Shown: positions 24,543-33,576, numbered from the stretch's first letter. The stretch is 64,000 bases of DNA from Opitutia bacterium (GCA_947474365.1 CANJIU010000015.1:59499-123498), one strand, 5' to 3'. The notes: generated by a model not told the origin, from the letters alone. Numbers and translations are program-made.

Positions 24543-26681
24543 ATGTTACGTCTGTTGTTGCCCGTCGTCCTCGCACTCGCCGCCGTGGCCGGGCGCTCCC
24601 AAACCCCGGCAGTCGCGTTCGATCTCGCGGGCCTTCGGCCCGAGGGCGGGGCGACAGTGCGGCAGGAAGCGCCCGGGCTTTTTGTCTCGTGGCCGATCTC
24701 CGCGACCGAACGCGGCGAGATCGTTTTCAATTTGGAAAGCGGCCGACCGCTGATCGAGCGGCTGGCCGTTGCCAGGGACGGGGCGGCGAAGGCGCCGGCT
24801 CCGATTTTGCAGCGGGTCGACCCCGTGACGATTCTGACCATCGGTGAGCGCGACATGACCGCTCCGGCTGGCTGGGTCGCGTTTTTCGACAACCCGCCGA
24901 CGCGGGCGTATCGCAGCGTGGCGGCGGTACTGACGAAGAAAAGCGTGCGCGTGACCGGAACAGGCTCGCGCACGGTCGTGCGCATTGGCGACGTCGCCGC
25001 CGGGTCGTTCAAGGGAGCGATGGAATTCACGTTGAGCCGGAATTCACCACTGATCTTTGTCGAAACCGTCGTGACAACGACAGAGGATGGCCGGGCCATC
25101 CTCTACGACGCGGGTTTGGTGAGCACGACGCCGGACTGGCCGGCGCTCGTCTGGCGCAATCCGAAAGGCGAATTGCAACGCACACCCGTCGTCCCGAGCC
25201 GCGTGTTGGCGCCGCTGCACGTCGGCGGCCGCGCGGTGGTGGCGGAGGGCCGCGGCCAGGCCGGCGCGCTCGCGGTTTTCCCGGCCCCGCATCAATACTT
25301 CTATCCGCTCGACTTCGCCGATAACCTTGGGTTCGCGTGGCACGGCGCCTCGGGAAATTCGCTTTTGCGCGGTTATGGTTTTGGCATCCAGCAGCCGCCC
25401 GCCGGCGACCGGCGCTGGGTGCCTTGGTTCAATGCGCCGCCCAACACGGAGCAGCGGCTCGGGGTCTTCTACCTGATTTCGGGCGGCACGCCGGTGCAGG
25501 CGCTTGATGAGGTCGCGCGCCTCACCCGGGGCGACCGCTTCAAACGACTTCCGGGGTATCAGACCTTCACGAGCCATTATCACATCGAGCACACGCTTGA
25601 GTTTCAGAAAGCGCAAAACGAGCAGGGCGTCACCGGAGTTCCCGCCGGACTCGAGACGCCGGGGTTGGTGACGACGTTCAAGGCGCGCGGCGTCGACATC
25701 GTGCATCTCGGCGAATTTCACAACGGCGTGACGCCGCGTTTGCCCGCTGGCGAGCGCCTCGCGCAGTTGAAAATATTGCACGCCGAGTGTGCGCGGCTCT
25801 CGGACAACGATCTGCTCGTTCTACCGGGAGAGGAACCGAACGTGCATCTCGGCGGGCATTGGATGAGCTTTTTTCCAAAACCGGTTTACTGGGTCCTCAA
25901 CCGTGCGGCGGGTCAGCCGTTTGCCGAGGAGCTTCCGGGCTACGGCACGGTTTACCGTGTCGGCAGCGCCGACGATGTCCTGCGATTGATGGAAAAGGAA
26001 AGCGGGCTGATGTGGACCGCGCACGCGCGGATCAAGGGTTCGCGGGGATTTCCGGACCAGTATTGGGACCGGCCGTTTTATCGTTCGGATCGATTCCTCG
26101 GAGCTGCCTGGAAGGCGATGCCGGCGGATCTGTCCCGACCGCGACTGGGCTGGCGGGTGCTCGATTTGCTCGATGACATGTCCAACGCCGGGATGCGAAA
26201 ATTCGTCCTCGCCGAAGGCGACCTCTTCCGGATGGAGCCCGATTATGAGACCTACGCGCACATGAACATCAATTATGTGCGCCTTGACCAAAAACCGCGG
26301 TTTGGGGACGGCTGGCAGCCGCTGCTCGACGCGCTGCGGGCGGGGAAGTTTTTCGCCAGCACCGGCGAGGTGTTGCTTCCGGAGTTTTCCGTGGGCGGAA
26401 AGACCAGCGGCGAAACGTTGGAACGCGCGACCGCCGGCGCGGTGCTGCGGGCGACGATCGAGTGGACCTTTCCGCTGGCATTTGGGGAGGTCGTCTCAGG
26501 TGACGGCGCCACGGTGTTCCGGCAGCGTATCGATCTTTCGGACACCGAGTCGTTCGGTCGCCGGACCATCAGTCTGCCGATTGAAACCGCCGGACGCAAC
26601 TGGGTGCGGCTCGAGGTCTGGGACATGGCCCGCAACGGTGCGTTCACCCAGCCGGTTTTTCTGAAGGAAGCGCGGCGCTGA
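24543..26681 (+). CDS. Exported PHP/CehA-McbA-type metallohydrolase
   Basis: 712 residues from ATG 24543, where a signal peptide starts (MLRLLLPVVLALAAVAG). The N-terminal half (to about 335) is beta-rich and unassigned. The C-terminal half has spaced metal-ligand motifs like the CehA/McbA branch of PHP phosphoesterases: FTSHYHIEHT (about 345), VDIVHLGEFHNG, LVLPGEEPNVHLGGHW, MWTAHARIKG and a final Asp/His region; LLDALRAGKFFASTGEVLL is the usual late segment. Probably hydrolyses a phosphoester or related bond in the periplasm. It follows the TonB receptor and may process what that receptor imports; the substrate is unknown. Confidence 0.65.
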   Translation: MLRLLLPVVLALAAVAGRSQTPAVAFDLAGLRPEGGATVRQEAPGLFVSWPISATERGEIVFNLESGRPLIERLAVARDGAAKAPAPILQRVDPVTILTIGERDMTAPAGWVAFFDNPPTRAYRSVAAVLTKKSVRVTGTGSRTVVRIGDVAAGSFKGAMEFTLSRNSPLIFVETVVTTTEDGRAILYDAGLVSTTPDWPALVWRNPKGELQRTPVVPSRVLAPLHVGGRAVVAEGRGQAGALAVFPAPHQYFYPLDFADNLGFAWHGASGNSLLRGYGFGIQQPPAGDRRWVPWFNAPPNTEQRLGVFYLISGGTPVQALDEVARLTRGDRFKRLPGYQTFTSHYHIEHTLEFQKAQNEQGVTGVPAGLETPGLVTTFKARGVDIVHLGEFHNGVTPRLPAGERLAQLKILHAECARLSDNDLLVLPGEEPNVHLGGHWMSFFPKPVYWVLNRAAGQPFAEELPGYGTVYRVGSADDVLRLMEKESGLMWTAHARIKGSRGFPDQYWDRPFYRSDRFLGAAWKAMPADLSRPRLGWRVLDLLDDMSNAGMRKFVLAEGDLFRMEPDYETYAHMNINYVRLDQKPRFGDGWQPLLDALRAGKFFASTGEVLLPEFSVGGKTSGETLERATAGAVLRATIEWTFPLAFGEVVSGDGATVFRQRIDLSDTESFGRRTISLPIETAGRNWVRLEVWDMARNGAFTQPVFLKEARR

Positions 26682-26734
26682 GGCGGGGGGCGGGCTCCCG
26701 TTTCGCGATGGTCAAACCGCCGATCCGTGGGCAG

Positions 26735-27187
26735 CTATTCGCGGGCTTTCGAGTCGATTATCAGGGTGACGGGGCCGTCGTTGACGAGGGCAACGTCCAT
26801 CATCGCGGCGAAGCGGCCCGTGGCAACCGGGCGGCCGAGTGCGGTGCTGGTGAGGCGGTTGAACGCCTCGTAAAGCGGGATGGCCAGGTCCGGTTTGGCG
26901 GCGTCGTTGAAAGAAGGCCGGGTTCCCTTGCGCGTACTGGCGAAGAGTGTGAACTGGCTGACCACCAGGATGCCTCCGGAAATATCCCGGACTGAGAGGT
27001 TCATCTTTCCCGCTTCGTCCTCGAAGATGCGCAGCACACAGATTTTATCCGCGAGCCACTGAGCATCGGCTTCCGTGTCGCCTTCGGCGACGCCGAGCAG
27101 CACGAGGAGGCCGGCGCCGATTTCTCCGGTGATTTCATCCTCCACCGTGACTCGGGCGGAGGAGACACGCTGGATGACGGCGCGCAT
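26735..27187 (-). CDS. dtd: D-aminoacyl-tRNA deacylase
   Basis: 150 residues, close to the usual 145. The family signatures are present: [15 protein letters not shown] at the N-terminus, [21 protein letters not shown] (core SQFTL and GTRPSF) and the Gly-cisPro motif in [11 protein letters not shown]. It removes D-amino acids and misacylated Gly from tRNA in the cytoplasm. It converges on the hydrolase gene and lies 62 bases downstream of fabV on the same strand. Confidence 0.95.
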   Translation of the reverse strand: MRAVIQRVSSARVTVEDEITGEIGAGLLVLLGVAEGDTEADAQWLADKICVLRIFEDEAGKMNLSVRDISGGILVVSQFTLFASTRKGTRPSFNDAAKPDLAIPLYEAFNRLTSTALGRPVATGRFAAMMDVALVNDGPVTLIIDSKARE

Positions 27188-27249
27188 CGGTAATGCGTTC
27201 GGAGTTCGGCGGGTCCCAAATCGGGATCAGGAATCGCGGTCGAGCCGGC

Positions 27250-28437
27250 TCAGAGCATCGCGATATGGGGCTCGGTCTCCGCCTCGTAATTGACGCCCGA
27301 TAGGCCGAACCCGAACAGCTTCAAAAACTCGCTCCGGTATCCGGCGATGTCGGTTTCCGTTCCGAGGTTTTCAGTCGTGACCGCCGGCCAGATTTGGCGG
27401 ACGGCATCCTGAATCTCCGGGCGCATCTCCCAATCGTCGACCCGCGCGCGGCCGGCTTCGTCGAACGCGGGCGATTTGCCGTTGTACATTTGTTCCGCGA
27501 AGAGGCGGCAGATTTGCTCGATGCAGCCTTCGTGCGTTCCGTGAGCCTTCATGACCTTGTAGAGGATGGCGATGTAGAGGGGGACGACGGGGATCGCGGA
27601 ACTGGCTTGGGTCACGAGCGCCTTGTTGACGGAGATGAAGGCCCGGCCGCCGCCCTTGAGTTTTAGGAGGGAATCGATGTTCCTGGCGGCCCGTTCGAGG
27701 TCGTTTTTCGCGAGACCGATGGTTCCGTTTTTGTAAATCGCCCAGGTGACGTCCGGTCCGATGTACGAGTAGGCGACGGATTGGGCTCCGGGGGCGAGGA
27801 GGTTGGCCTCGGAAAGCGCGGACATCCACATTTCCCAGTCTTCGCCGCCCATGACGGCGGCGGTGTCGGCAATTTCCTGTTCGTTCGCCGGTTCGATCGT
27901 GACGGAGCTGACAACTCCTTTGTCTGTGTCGACCGTCTTGTTGGTGTAGGATTGGCCGACCGGTTTGAGGACAGACTTGTGCACGGCGCCGGTCGTAGGG
28001 TGAATTCGGCGAGGGGAAGCAAGCGAGTAGACGACGAGATCGATCTGACCGAGGTCGGTTTTGATGGTGTCGAGTGTCTGCTGCTTAATCTCGTTGGAAA
28101 ACGCGTCGCCGTTGATGTTCTTGGCGTAGAGTCCGGCGGCCCTTGCGGCCCTGGTAAATGCAATGGTGTTATACCAACCGGGGGTCGCGGGGCGGCCTTC
28201 CTCGGAAGGACGTTCGTAGAACACGCCCAGCGTAGCGGCACCTGAACCAAACGCCGCGGTGATGCGGGAGGCGAGGCCGTAGCCGGTGGAAGAGCCGATC
28301 ACGAGGACCTTCTTGGGTCCCTGTTTGATGGGACCACGGGTCTGCACGCAGTTGATCCATTCCTGCACGTGAGCCGCGCAGCCTTCGGGATGGGCTGTCA
28401 CGCAAACAAAGCCGCGAACCTTGGGTTTTATGATCAT
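27250..28437 (-). CDS. fabV: Enoyl-[ACP]/trans-2-enoyl-CoA reductase FabV
   Basis: 395 residues, normal for FabV. N-terminal MIIKPKVRGFVCVTAHP and the NAD-binding VLVIGSSTGYGLASRI are diagnostic. The catalytic Tyr-x8-Lys is YKNGTIGLAK, following YSYIGPDVTWAI. It catalyses the last reduction of the fatty-acid elongation cycle with NADH. FabV enzymes are typically insensitive to triclosan, a family property not tested here. Start ATG 28437 gives a complete N-terminus. Confidence 0.96.
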   Translation of the reverse strand: MIIKPKVRGFVCVTAHPEGCAAHVQEWINCVQTRGPIKQGPKKVLVIGSSTGYGLASRITAAFGSGAATLGVFYERPSEEGRPATPGWYNTIAFTRAARAAGLYAKNINGDAFSNEIKQQTLDTIKTDLGQIDLVVYSLASPRRIHPTTGAVHKSVLKPVGQSYTNKTVDTDKGVVSSVTIEPANEQEIADTAAVMGGEDWEMWMSALSEANLLAPGAQSVAYSYIGPDVTWAIYKNGTIGLAKNDLERAARNIDSLLKLKGGGRAFISVNKALVTQASSAIPVVPLYIAILYKVMKAHGTHEGCIEQICRLFAEQMYNGKSPAFDEAGRARVDDWEMRPEIQDAVRQIWPAVTTENLGTETDIAGYRSEFLKLFGFGLSGVNYEAETEPHIAML

Positions 28438-28478
28438 GCGCGGTGAAGGTTTCGCACGCGCACCGTGACTGGCAAGAG

Positions 28479-29582
28479 CTACTTTCCGAGGAGTACAAAC
28501 GGGCCCTCGGCCTTGGGGACGCCCCCTTTACGTTCCAGGGTGACGGCGAACGCGTTGATTGCAGTGACGTTTTGCTTGGCCTTGAAGGTGAGTCGGGCGG
28601 CACCCGTCTGGGGATCCACCGTGAAGACACCCCCGTCGACGGGGTTGGTGTATTGGGGATCAACGACCCACAGTTGGTAGTCTTGGTTGGGCAGTAGCAC
28701 AGGCAGTTTCTCCACCTTCAACACGCCCTCCTGTTTGGCGGGATTCCAGACTGCGACGGCCAGAGCCTGCGGCGAATTCTTGAGAAGCGAGGCGAGGGCG
28801 GTGATTTTTAGCTCGGCGAGATCACCCTGTCTCCTGAGTTCCGTCGACAAGGAGGCGATGCGGTCCTTGGCCTCGCCCAATTGGCGTCCGATTTCGGCCG
28901 AAGCCCCGGCAAGCGCATCGACCCGCTGGGTAAGGCCCGCAATCTGACGCTCGCGGGCGGCCAAATCGGTGCGGCTCTCAGCGACCTGCCTCTCGCGGTC
29001 CTGAACCTGCGAGCGCAGTTCAGCAACCAGGCGATCGCGTTCCGAAATCTGGCGCCCATTTTCGAGCAGAAGCTGACGCGCATCTTCGAGTTGCTGCGTG
29101 GTGACGACAACCTTTTGCTCGAACTCCTGCCACTGGCGGGTCGTCACGATTCGTTCCGCCTCGAGTTGTTGGCGCGCGGTCCTGATTTCGATCTCTGAAA
29201 TCGCCTGGCGTTCCCGGAGGAGCGCGGCTTCGCCGGTTTTGGTGACGAAGCGCTGGCCAACCCACGCTGCCGTCAGGGCAAATCCGGCGGCGATGGCCCA
29301 GGGAACGAAGCCGGCGAAGCTGAAGGCAGATGGCCGAACCACTTTGCCCGGAAGGGAGGCGGTGCGGTCGATGCTGGCAAGGACCCGCGTTTTTAATTCA
29401 GCAGGCGGAGGCGTGGCAGAAGCGAGGTGTGCGAGCGCCGATGCGGTGTCTCCCAACTCCGAGGCGGTTGTCCGTAGCTTCGGGTCGCGGGCGAGCTCAG
29501 CCTCAAACTGCGCGAGTTCATCGGCCTCGAGCAGGTCGAGGGCGTAAAGCGCTGCGAGTTCCTCGTGCCGTTCGTCGATCAT
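28479..29582 (-). CDS. RskA-type anti-sigma factor with long periplasmic coiled coil
   Basis: 367 residues. The N-terminal anti-sigma domain starts ERHEELAALYALDLLEADEL, the usual RskA/ChrR-like pattern. One membrane helix lies at about 88-107 (FAGFVPWAIAAGFALTAAWV). Residues about 115-255 are a heptad-rich coiled coil (QQLEAERIVTTRQWQEFEQK and many Arg/Glu/Gln repeats). The C-terminal RskA domain is clear (AVWNPAKQEGVLKVEKLP; DYQLWVVDP; AFAVTLERKGG). It should hold the ECF sigma factor at the membrane; its ATG overlaps the sigma stop by 4 bases. The coiled-coil insert is unusual for the family. Confidence 0.9.
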   Translation of the reverse strand: MIDERHEELAALYALDLLEADELAQFEAELARDPKLRTTASELGDTASALAHLASATPPPAELKTRVLASIDRTASLPGKVVRPSAFSFAGFVPWAIAAGFALTAAWVGQRFVTKTGEAALLRERQAISEIEIRTARQQLEAERIVTTRQWQEFEQKVVVTTQQLEDARQLLLENGRQISERDRLVAELRSQVQDRERQVAESRTDLAARERQIAGLTQRVDALAGASAEIGRQLGEAKDRIASLSTELRRQGDLAELKITALASLLKNSPQALAVAVWNPAKQEGVLKVEKLPVLLPNQDYQLWVVDPQYTNPVDGGVFTVDPQTGAARLTFKAKQNVTAINAFAVTLERKGGVPKAEGPFVLLGK

Positions 29583-30181
29583 AGCTGACGCGCGAGCGAG
29601 TCGCGCAGTTTGATCAATCCCCGGCGAATCCGCGCTTTTACGGTTCCGAGTGGTTCGGAAAGTTTTCGGGCGATTTCCTCTTGAGTGAGACCGCTGAAGA
29701 AAGCCAGTTCAAGGGCGCGTTTCTGTTCCGGAGGCAGGGTCGCGACTGCGGCGCGGACGGCGCTGGCGTCGTCGCTGGTGGCGGCGGAATCGCTACTGCT
29801 TGCCGAAGTGCCCGCGTCGGAATAGCCGAGGTCGCCAGGAGTGGATTCCGCCAGGAGGTCGGCCCGCCGTTTCTTCATGCGGACTCGGTCGATTGCCCGG
29901 TTGCGCGCGAGCGTGATCGCCCAGGAAAATGCGCTGCCCCGGGTCGTCTCAAACGTCGCCGCCTTTTCCCAAATCGCGACGAAGGTGTCGTGGACGACAT
30001 CTTGGGCCTCGGCCGAATCGCGCAGGATGCGCATAACGGTACCATGGAGGGGGCCCGAAAATCGGTCGTAAAGATCGGCAAACGCCTGCCGATCCCCTGC
30101 GGCCACCCGCCGCATCAGCCGGGCGTCGGCCAGTTGCCGGTCGTCCTTCGCGGTGGAGTCGTTTGAACCCGGTTCGGTCAT
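29579..30181 (-). CDS. ECF sigma factor, SigK-like
   Basis: 200 residues from ATG 30181; the longer frame upstream lacks sigma sequence. Region 2: AFADLYDRFSGPLHGTVMRIL, DVVHDTFVAIWEKAATFE and FSWAITLARNRAIDRVR. A Ser/Ala/Asp-rich linker of about 35 residues is followed by region 4: LPPEQKRALELAFFSGLTQEE (core EQKRALELAFFSGLTQ) and the HTH LGTVKARIRRGLIKLR. The downstream RskA-type anti-sigma gene is translationally coupled. Regulon unknown; placement after the exosortase operon on the same strand may be relevant. Confidence 0.93.
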   Translation of the reverse strand: MTEPGSNDSTAKDDRQLADARLMRRVAAGDRQAFADLYDRFSGPLHGTVMRILRDSAEAQDVVHDTFVAIWEKAATFETTRGSAFSWAITLARNRAIDRVRMKKRRADLLAESTPGDLGYSDAGTSASSSDSAATSDDASAVRAAVATLPPEQKRALELAFFSGLTQEEIARKLSEPLGTVKARIRRGLIKLRDSLARQL

Positions 30182-30273
30182 GTTCCAGCCGGAATGTCCG
30201 CACCCGCCGGTCTTGATCTCCGCCGCGGAGAAGCAAAATCCGTCGGGAAAGCAGGACAACGAGATGGACATTT

Positions 30274-30302
30274 CCCTTTCATACGTGCGCCAAGTGAAAG
30301 GG
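30274..30302. promoter_or_regulatory. Inverted repeat upstream of the ECF sigma gene
   Basis: CCCTTTCA (30274-30281) and TGAAAGGG (30295-30302) are perfectly complementary with a 13-base spacer, 93 to 121 bases upstream of the sigma start. No T-run follows on the minus strand, so an operator is more likely than a terminator for the exosortase operon. Confidence 0.35.
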
Positions 30303-30349
30303 GATGCAGGGGCGTGGCGCGCATGGCGAGTTTTATTGCGGCCAGGATC

Positions 30350-30442
30350 CTACAGAACCGCCATGCCAATCAGTCCGAGTACGACCAGCAGTGCGATGAA
30401 TCCCAAGATTGACCGTTCGCGTTTGGTGAGAGGGAAGGGCAC
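30350..30442 (-). CDS. Possible 30-residue single-span membrane protein after the exosortase gene
   Basis: GTG at 30442 opens a 30-codon frame: a short basic head (PFPLTKRERS) and one strongly hydrophobic helix (ILGFIALLVVLGLIGMAVL) ending at TAG 30350. It begins 15 bases after the exosortase TGA and is in the same frame as that gene. The basic-then-hydrophobic pattern looks like a selected membrane anchor rather than chance. No clear ribosome site is present, so it may be reinitiated from the exosortase stop. Alternatives are a decayed C-terminal extension of the exosortase, or chance. Confidence 0.45.
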   Translation of the reverse strand: MPFPLTKRERSILGFIALLVVLGLIGMAVL

Positions 30443-30457
30443 GAGAAATCGATGGAA

Positions 30458-32056
30458 TCAAAGCCCCAGCTTTTGGGTGCGTTGGAAGAATGCCACCAAT
30501 ACGGGCTCGCTGGCAATTTCCGACCAAGGCCGATTGCTGGAGACCCGGACGAAGAGCTGATCACCGTCGCTGCGAAATCCAAACCTCCAGCCAATTTTCA
30601 GGAGTTCCAAGGCGGAGTAGGGGTCCCGGTAGGAAATGGGCTTCCGGTCGTAAATATGCCAATACCAGACGTTCTGGGGGTCACCCTCCGCTTTGAATAT
30701 CCGATGTTCAGCGTCTGCCAGGTGGCGACCTTCGGTCATCAGACTGGCGCGCGGACTTGTCGTCGGAATTGGTGTCCAGCCAGACCCTGGCCAGCAGGCG
30801 TCGGGAGAATGCAGGGCAACTTGACTCACCGGAGCCTGCCCCGGGCGCCAGTAGGCCGCGTAAATGATGATTTCTACCGGACCAGATTCAGTCGGGCGTG
30901 CATAGGATTTTTGAGCGAGGAATTCCGTTTGGAGCGTGCCGCTGAACGCGAAGAGATTGGTCGACTTTTCCTGCCATCGCGGCGCTCCCTGTGGCAGAAG
31001 GGCTGCCAGGTCGGGCACCGGTTCATCCGAGCGGAGGGCGGACGACCGTGTGTGGGTGTAGAAAAAGAGGGAGAGCAGGGTGGCGCACATTAGGCCGCCG
31101 ACGAGCATCCATTGATCGGCCGTTCGTGGCTGTAGGTTGACAATTGGCTCAACGGTCGGGGGCTTTTTCCGACCCTGTTCGAGCGCGAGCGCGAGCCCCC
31201 CGAGAATCAATGCGGTCGTGCCCAGGACCGCGAATCCGGTCACATCGTGCCAGGTGCCGGAAATGTCCACATTTCGGTTCGCCAGCAACGTCAAGGTGAG
31301 CGAGCGGATGAAGTTCATCGCCAATGCCAGCGGGGCGGCGAGGAGGATGATCGCTGCCCGGGCCCAAGGTCGGCTTACCAGGGAGGCGGAGAAAAACACC
31401 GCCGCGAACACACATGAGATCAGGCTGCGCACGCCGCTGCAGGCCTCCTCCACGCCGACGCTCGTGTTGGCCAGGTCGATGATGTTGCCGTGCCGAATCG
31501 CGGCGACTCCGATCAGATGCAGGGTGCGCAGCACGTTTTCGCTGACCCAGAGCTGCAGTCCCATCGTCAGCCGCGAATAGGTCCCGGGCGGAATGGGGGT
31601 AGCAAGGAGCCAGAGACCGATGGCCGCGCAAAGGGTCCAGTTAAAGGGAACGAGTCGGATCGAATCCCGGGAAAGCACGATGAGTCCGGCGCCGAGGAAC
31701 AAAACGAGGGAGAGTGTCAGCATCACGTTGACCAGTGTGTGTGACCAGTCGACCGATGCCGCGTAGAGCCCGGAGGCAAACAGCGCGAGCAAGCCCCCGA
31801 TCAGCAACGTTACGAAGCCGAGCCGGTTCGCCGTCCCGGAGGATAGATAGCGAGGCGTGCCGGACCGCCCTTCGTGGACGAGTAGCAGGAAAAGCACCGG
31901 CATGAAGAATCCATGGGAAAGGTCGGGGTTGTGCCGCCACTGCGGCCAAAGTCTAAAGCTGAGCGCGACGACCCCCAGTCCCAAAAAAAGGACCGCGAGC
32001 CGGCCCGGCCAGGAAAGTGCCCCAATTGAACCGCCGATTCGAGGGAGAAGACTCAT
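30458..32056 (-). CDS. Exosortase fused to EpsI domain
   Basis: 532 residues. The N-terminal part (about 15-300) has eight or so membrane helices and the exosortase triad: Cys206 in GVEEACSGVRSL, Arg251 in LAMNFIRSLTLTL and His270 in GTWHDVTG. A ninth helix (about 318-335) leads to a periplasmic EpsI-type domain with the marker HSPDACWPGSGW near 430. Exosortases cleave and sort proteins with PEP-CTERM-like tails, often in species with exopolysaccharide loci. No protein in this window shows a recognisable sorting tail, so its substrates must be elsewhere. The start overlaps the preceding stop by 4 bases. Confidence 0.92.
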   Translation of the reverse strand: MSLLPRIGGSIGALSWPGRLAVLFLGLGVVALSFRLWPQWRHNPDLSHGFFMPVLFLLLVHEGRSGTPRYLSSGTANRLGFVTLLIGGLLALFASGLYAASVDWSHTLVNVMLTLSLVLFLGAGLIVLSRDSIRLVPFNWTLCAAIGLWLLATPIPPGTYSRLTMGLQLWVSENVLRTLHLIGVAAIRHGNIIDLANTSVGVEEACSGVRSLISCVFAAVFFSASLVSRPWARAAIILLAAPLALAMNFIRSLTLTLLANRNVDISGTWHDVTGFAVLGTTALILGGLALALEQGRKKPPTVEPIVNLQPRTADQWMLVGGLMCATLLSLFFYTHTRSSALRSDEPVPDLAALLPQGAPRWQEKSTNLFAFSGTLQTEFLAQKSYARPTESGPVEIIIYAAYWRPGQAPVSQVALHSPDACWPGSGWTPIPTTSPRASLMTEGRHLADAEHRIFKAEGDPQNVWYWHIYDRKPISYRDPYSALELLKIGWRFGFRSDGDQLFVRVSSNRPWSEIASEPVLVAFFQRTQKLGL

Positions 32057-33576
32057 GGCGGCCTCGACGCCCCCCCTTTGTTTTCAGAAGTATGACTGTA
32101 ACGCTCCAGCAACGCGTAGGTGACCTCGAGTGGAAGGGGCAGGATGGGAAGATACGTGGTAATGCGTCGATCTCCCGTTTCCCCGCGAAAGAAAGCCTCG
32201 ACGGCACCGAGCGCCATGAACGGTGATTTTGAGGCCTGCTTCAATCGGCCGGTAATTTCGTGAAGATGGTGGACGTCACCCACGACGCCGGCCGTGCACA
32301 TCAGGGAAAACCAGGCCCCGGAGGTCTCGGTCGTCATCGGCAATTGATCGTGTTCGACCTTCGCCCGGAGTCGGTTGAAGAGAGCGGGATCAGGTTTGCG
32401 AATCATCTGGGCGCAAAGGATCTTTATCCGCGAGAGATTGGTGACGGTAAATCGTTGTGACAATAGGTCGTCGATGAGCGGCTTGAAGAGGCTGTTTGCC
32501 CCCAAGGTCGAGTAAGCCTCAAGTTTCAGGGTCACTTCCGCTTCCGGGTCGAGCGCTCCCGGATGTTTCCCCAGCAAATCGATAGCGGAGAAGGCTGCGC
32601 CCAAATCCGTGAGTGCACTCACCCGGTAAAAGAGCATGAATCGGGCCTCTTGGGTGGTTGGTGTCGGCCACGGGGCCTCAAGGATCGCGCGGGCCTCGGC
32701 TTTGCGATCACTCCGAATCAACTGTTCGGTTGTGAAAATCGGACGCCAACGTTTCAGCGTGGCATCGTCGCTTGCCGCGACCTTGCCGAGTAAAGAATCG
32801 TTTTTGGTTTGGCTGGTGGCGAAAAGCAGCGCGCGAATCCAGACGGCGGAATGCGTGGAGTCGGTCCGAAGTTCCTCCAGAGCCAGTTCGGCGATTTTGG
32901 CATAACTACCGCGCGCCAACAGCGCCCGGAACCATTCCTGCGCCGTGGTGTGTCGCCGGTCTGGATGTTCGCGTAGCAACTGTTCGAAGACTTTGTCCGA
33001 TTGGGCAGGCTGGCCGATTTGGAAGTTTTTGGCCAAGGAAAGTCCCGCGCCGTAGTTGCGCGGATCGAATTCGTACGAGTTGGCCAGATAGAGGAGGCCC
33101 TCGGCGGTCTTTCCCTCCGCGAACGCGCGGTTTGAACGCTCCAGAAAAAACCAACCGCGGGTCTCCGTCACCCTATGCCAGAGCGGCGGGAGTGCTACAT
33201 GGATGATATTAATCGGATAACCGACGGTGCGGAGGAAGACGAAAACCCCGATGACCCCGACTGCATAAATGGCAAGGGCCGTTCCGAGGTAGACGCGGAG
33301 GGCGCGTCCCCAAAATGGCCGCACGTCCTCCGTGTTGGCGGAGCATCTCAATCCATGCTTGGTATCGACAAGCAGGGGGCAGACGCGGCGAAACCGGGCG
33401 GGCCGGTCCCATGAAACGCACGCTTCGCAAACGGTCTCAAACGCCCGACCGGAATCGCTGGGACTTTGGCAGGGGCACGCACTGCGCCCCCGCCGGGCCT
33501 GAAACCAGGATTTCCGCGTATTCCAATAGATAACGCCCAGATACAGGCGAATGAAGTCGGCGCACCAGCCAAGCAC
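32053..33576 (-). CDS. Cys-rich, membrane-anchored helical-repeat protein
   Basis: 507 residues. The N-terminal 90 residues hold seven Cys, including C34-x-C36 and C50-x2-C53, then C66 and C78 (SACPCQSPSDSG; CEACVSW; RRVCPLLV), which could form a zinc ribbon or an Fe-S site. A membrane helix follows at about 98-117 (LAIYAVGVIGVFVFLR). The rest is helical and TPR-like (RAFAEGKTAEGLLYLANSYEFDP, KVFEQLLREHPDRRH). The Cys region would face the cytoplasm and the repeats the periplasm, or the reverse. It is coupled by a 4-base overlap to the exosortase gene, so a role in the same process is likely; the biochemical role is unknown. Confidence 0.8.
   Translation of the reverse strand: MLGWCADFIRLYLGVIYWNTRKSWFQARRGRSACPCQSPSDSGRAFETVCEACVSWDRPARFRRVCPLLVDTKHGLRCSANTEDVRPFWGRALRVYLGTALAIYAVGVIGVFVFLRTVGYPINIIHVALPPLWHRVTETRGWFFLERSNRAFAEGKTAEGLLYLANSYEFDPRNYGAGLSLAKNFQIGQPAQSDKVFEQLLREHPDRRHTTAQEWFRALLARGSYAKIAELALEELRTDSTHSAVWIRALLFATSQTKNDSLLGKVAASDDATLKRWRPIFTTEQLIRSDRKAEARAILEAPWPTPTTQEARFMLFYRVSALTDLGAAFSAIDLLGKHPGALDPEAEVTLKLEAYSTLGANSLFKPLIDDLLSQRFTVTNLSRIKILCAQMIRKPDPALFNRLRAKVEHDQLPMTTETSGAWFSLMCTAGVVGDVHHLHEITGRLKQASKSPFMALGAVEAFFRGETGDRRITTYLPILPLPLEVTYALLERYSHTSENKGGASRPP

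Noticed and set aside
30458..30460. Selenocysteine at the exosortase TGA
   Set aside because: No catalytic context and no SECIS-like stem seen just downstream; a normal stop followed by a small frame is simpler.
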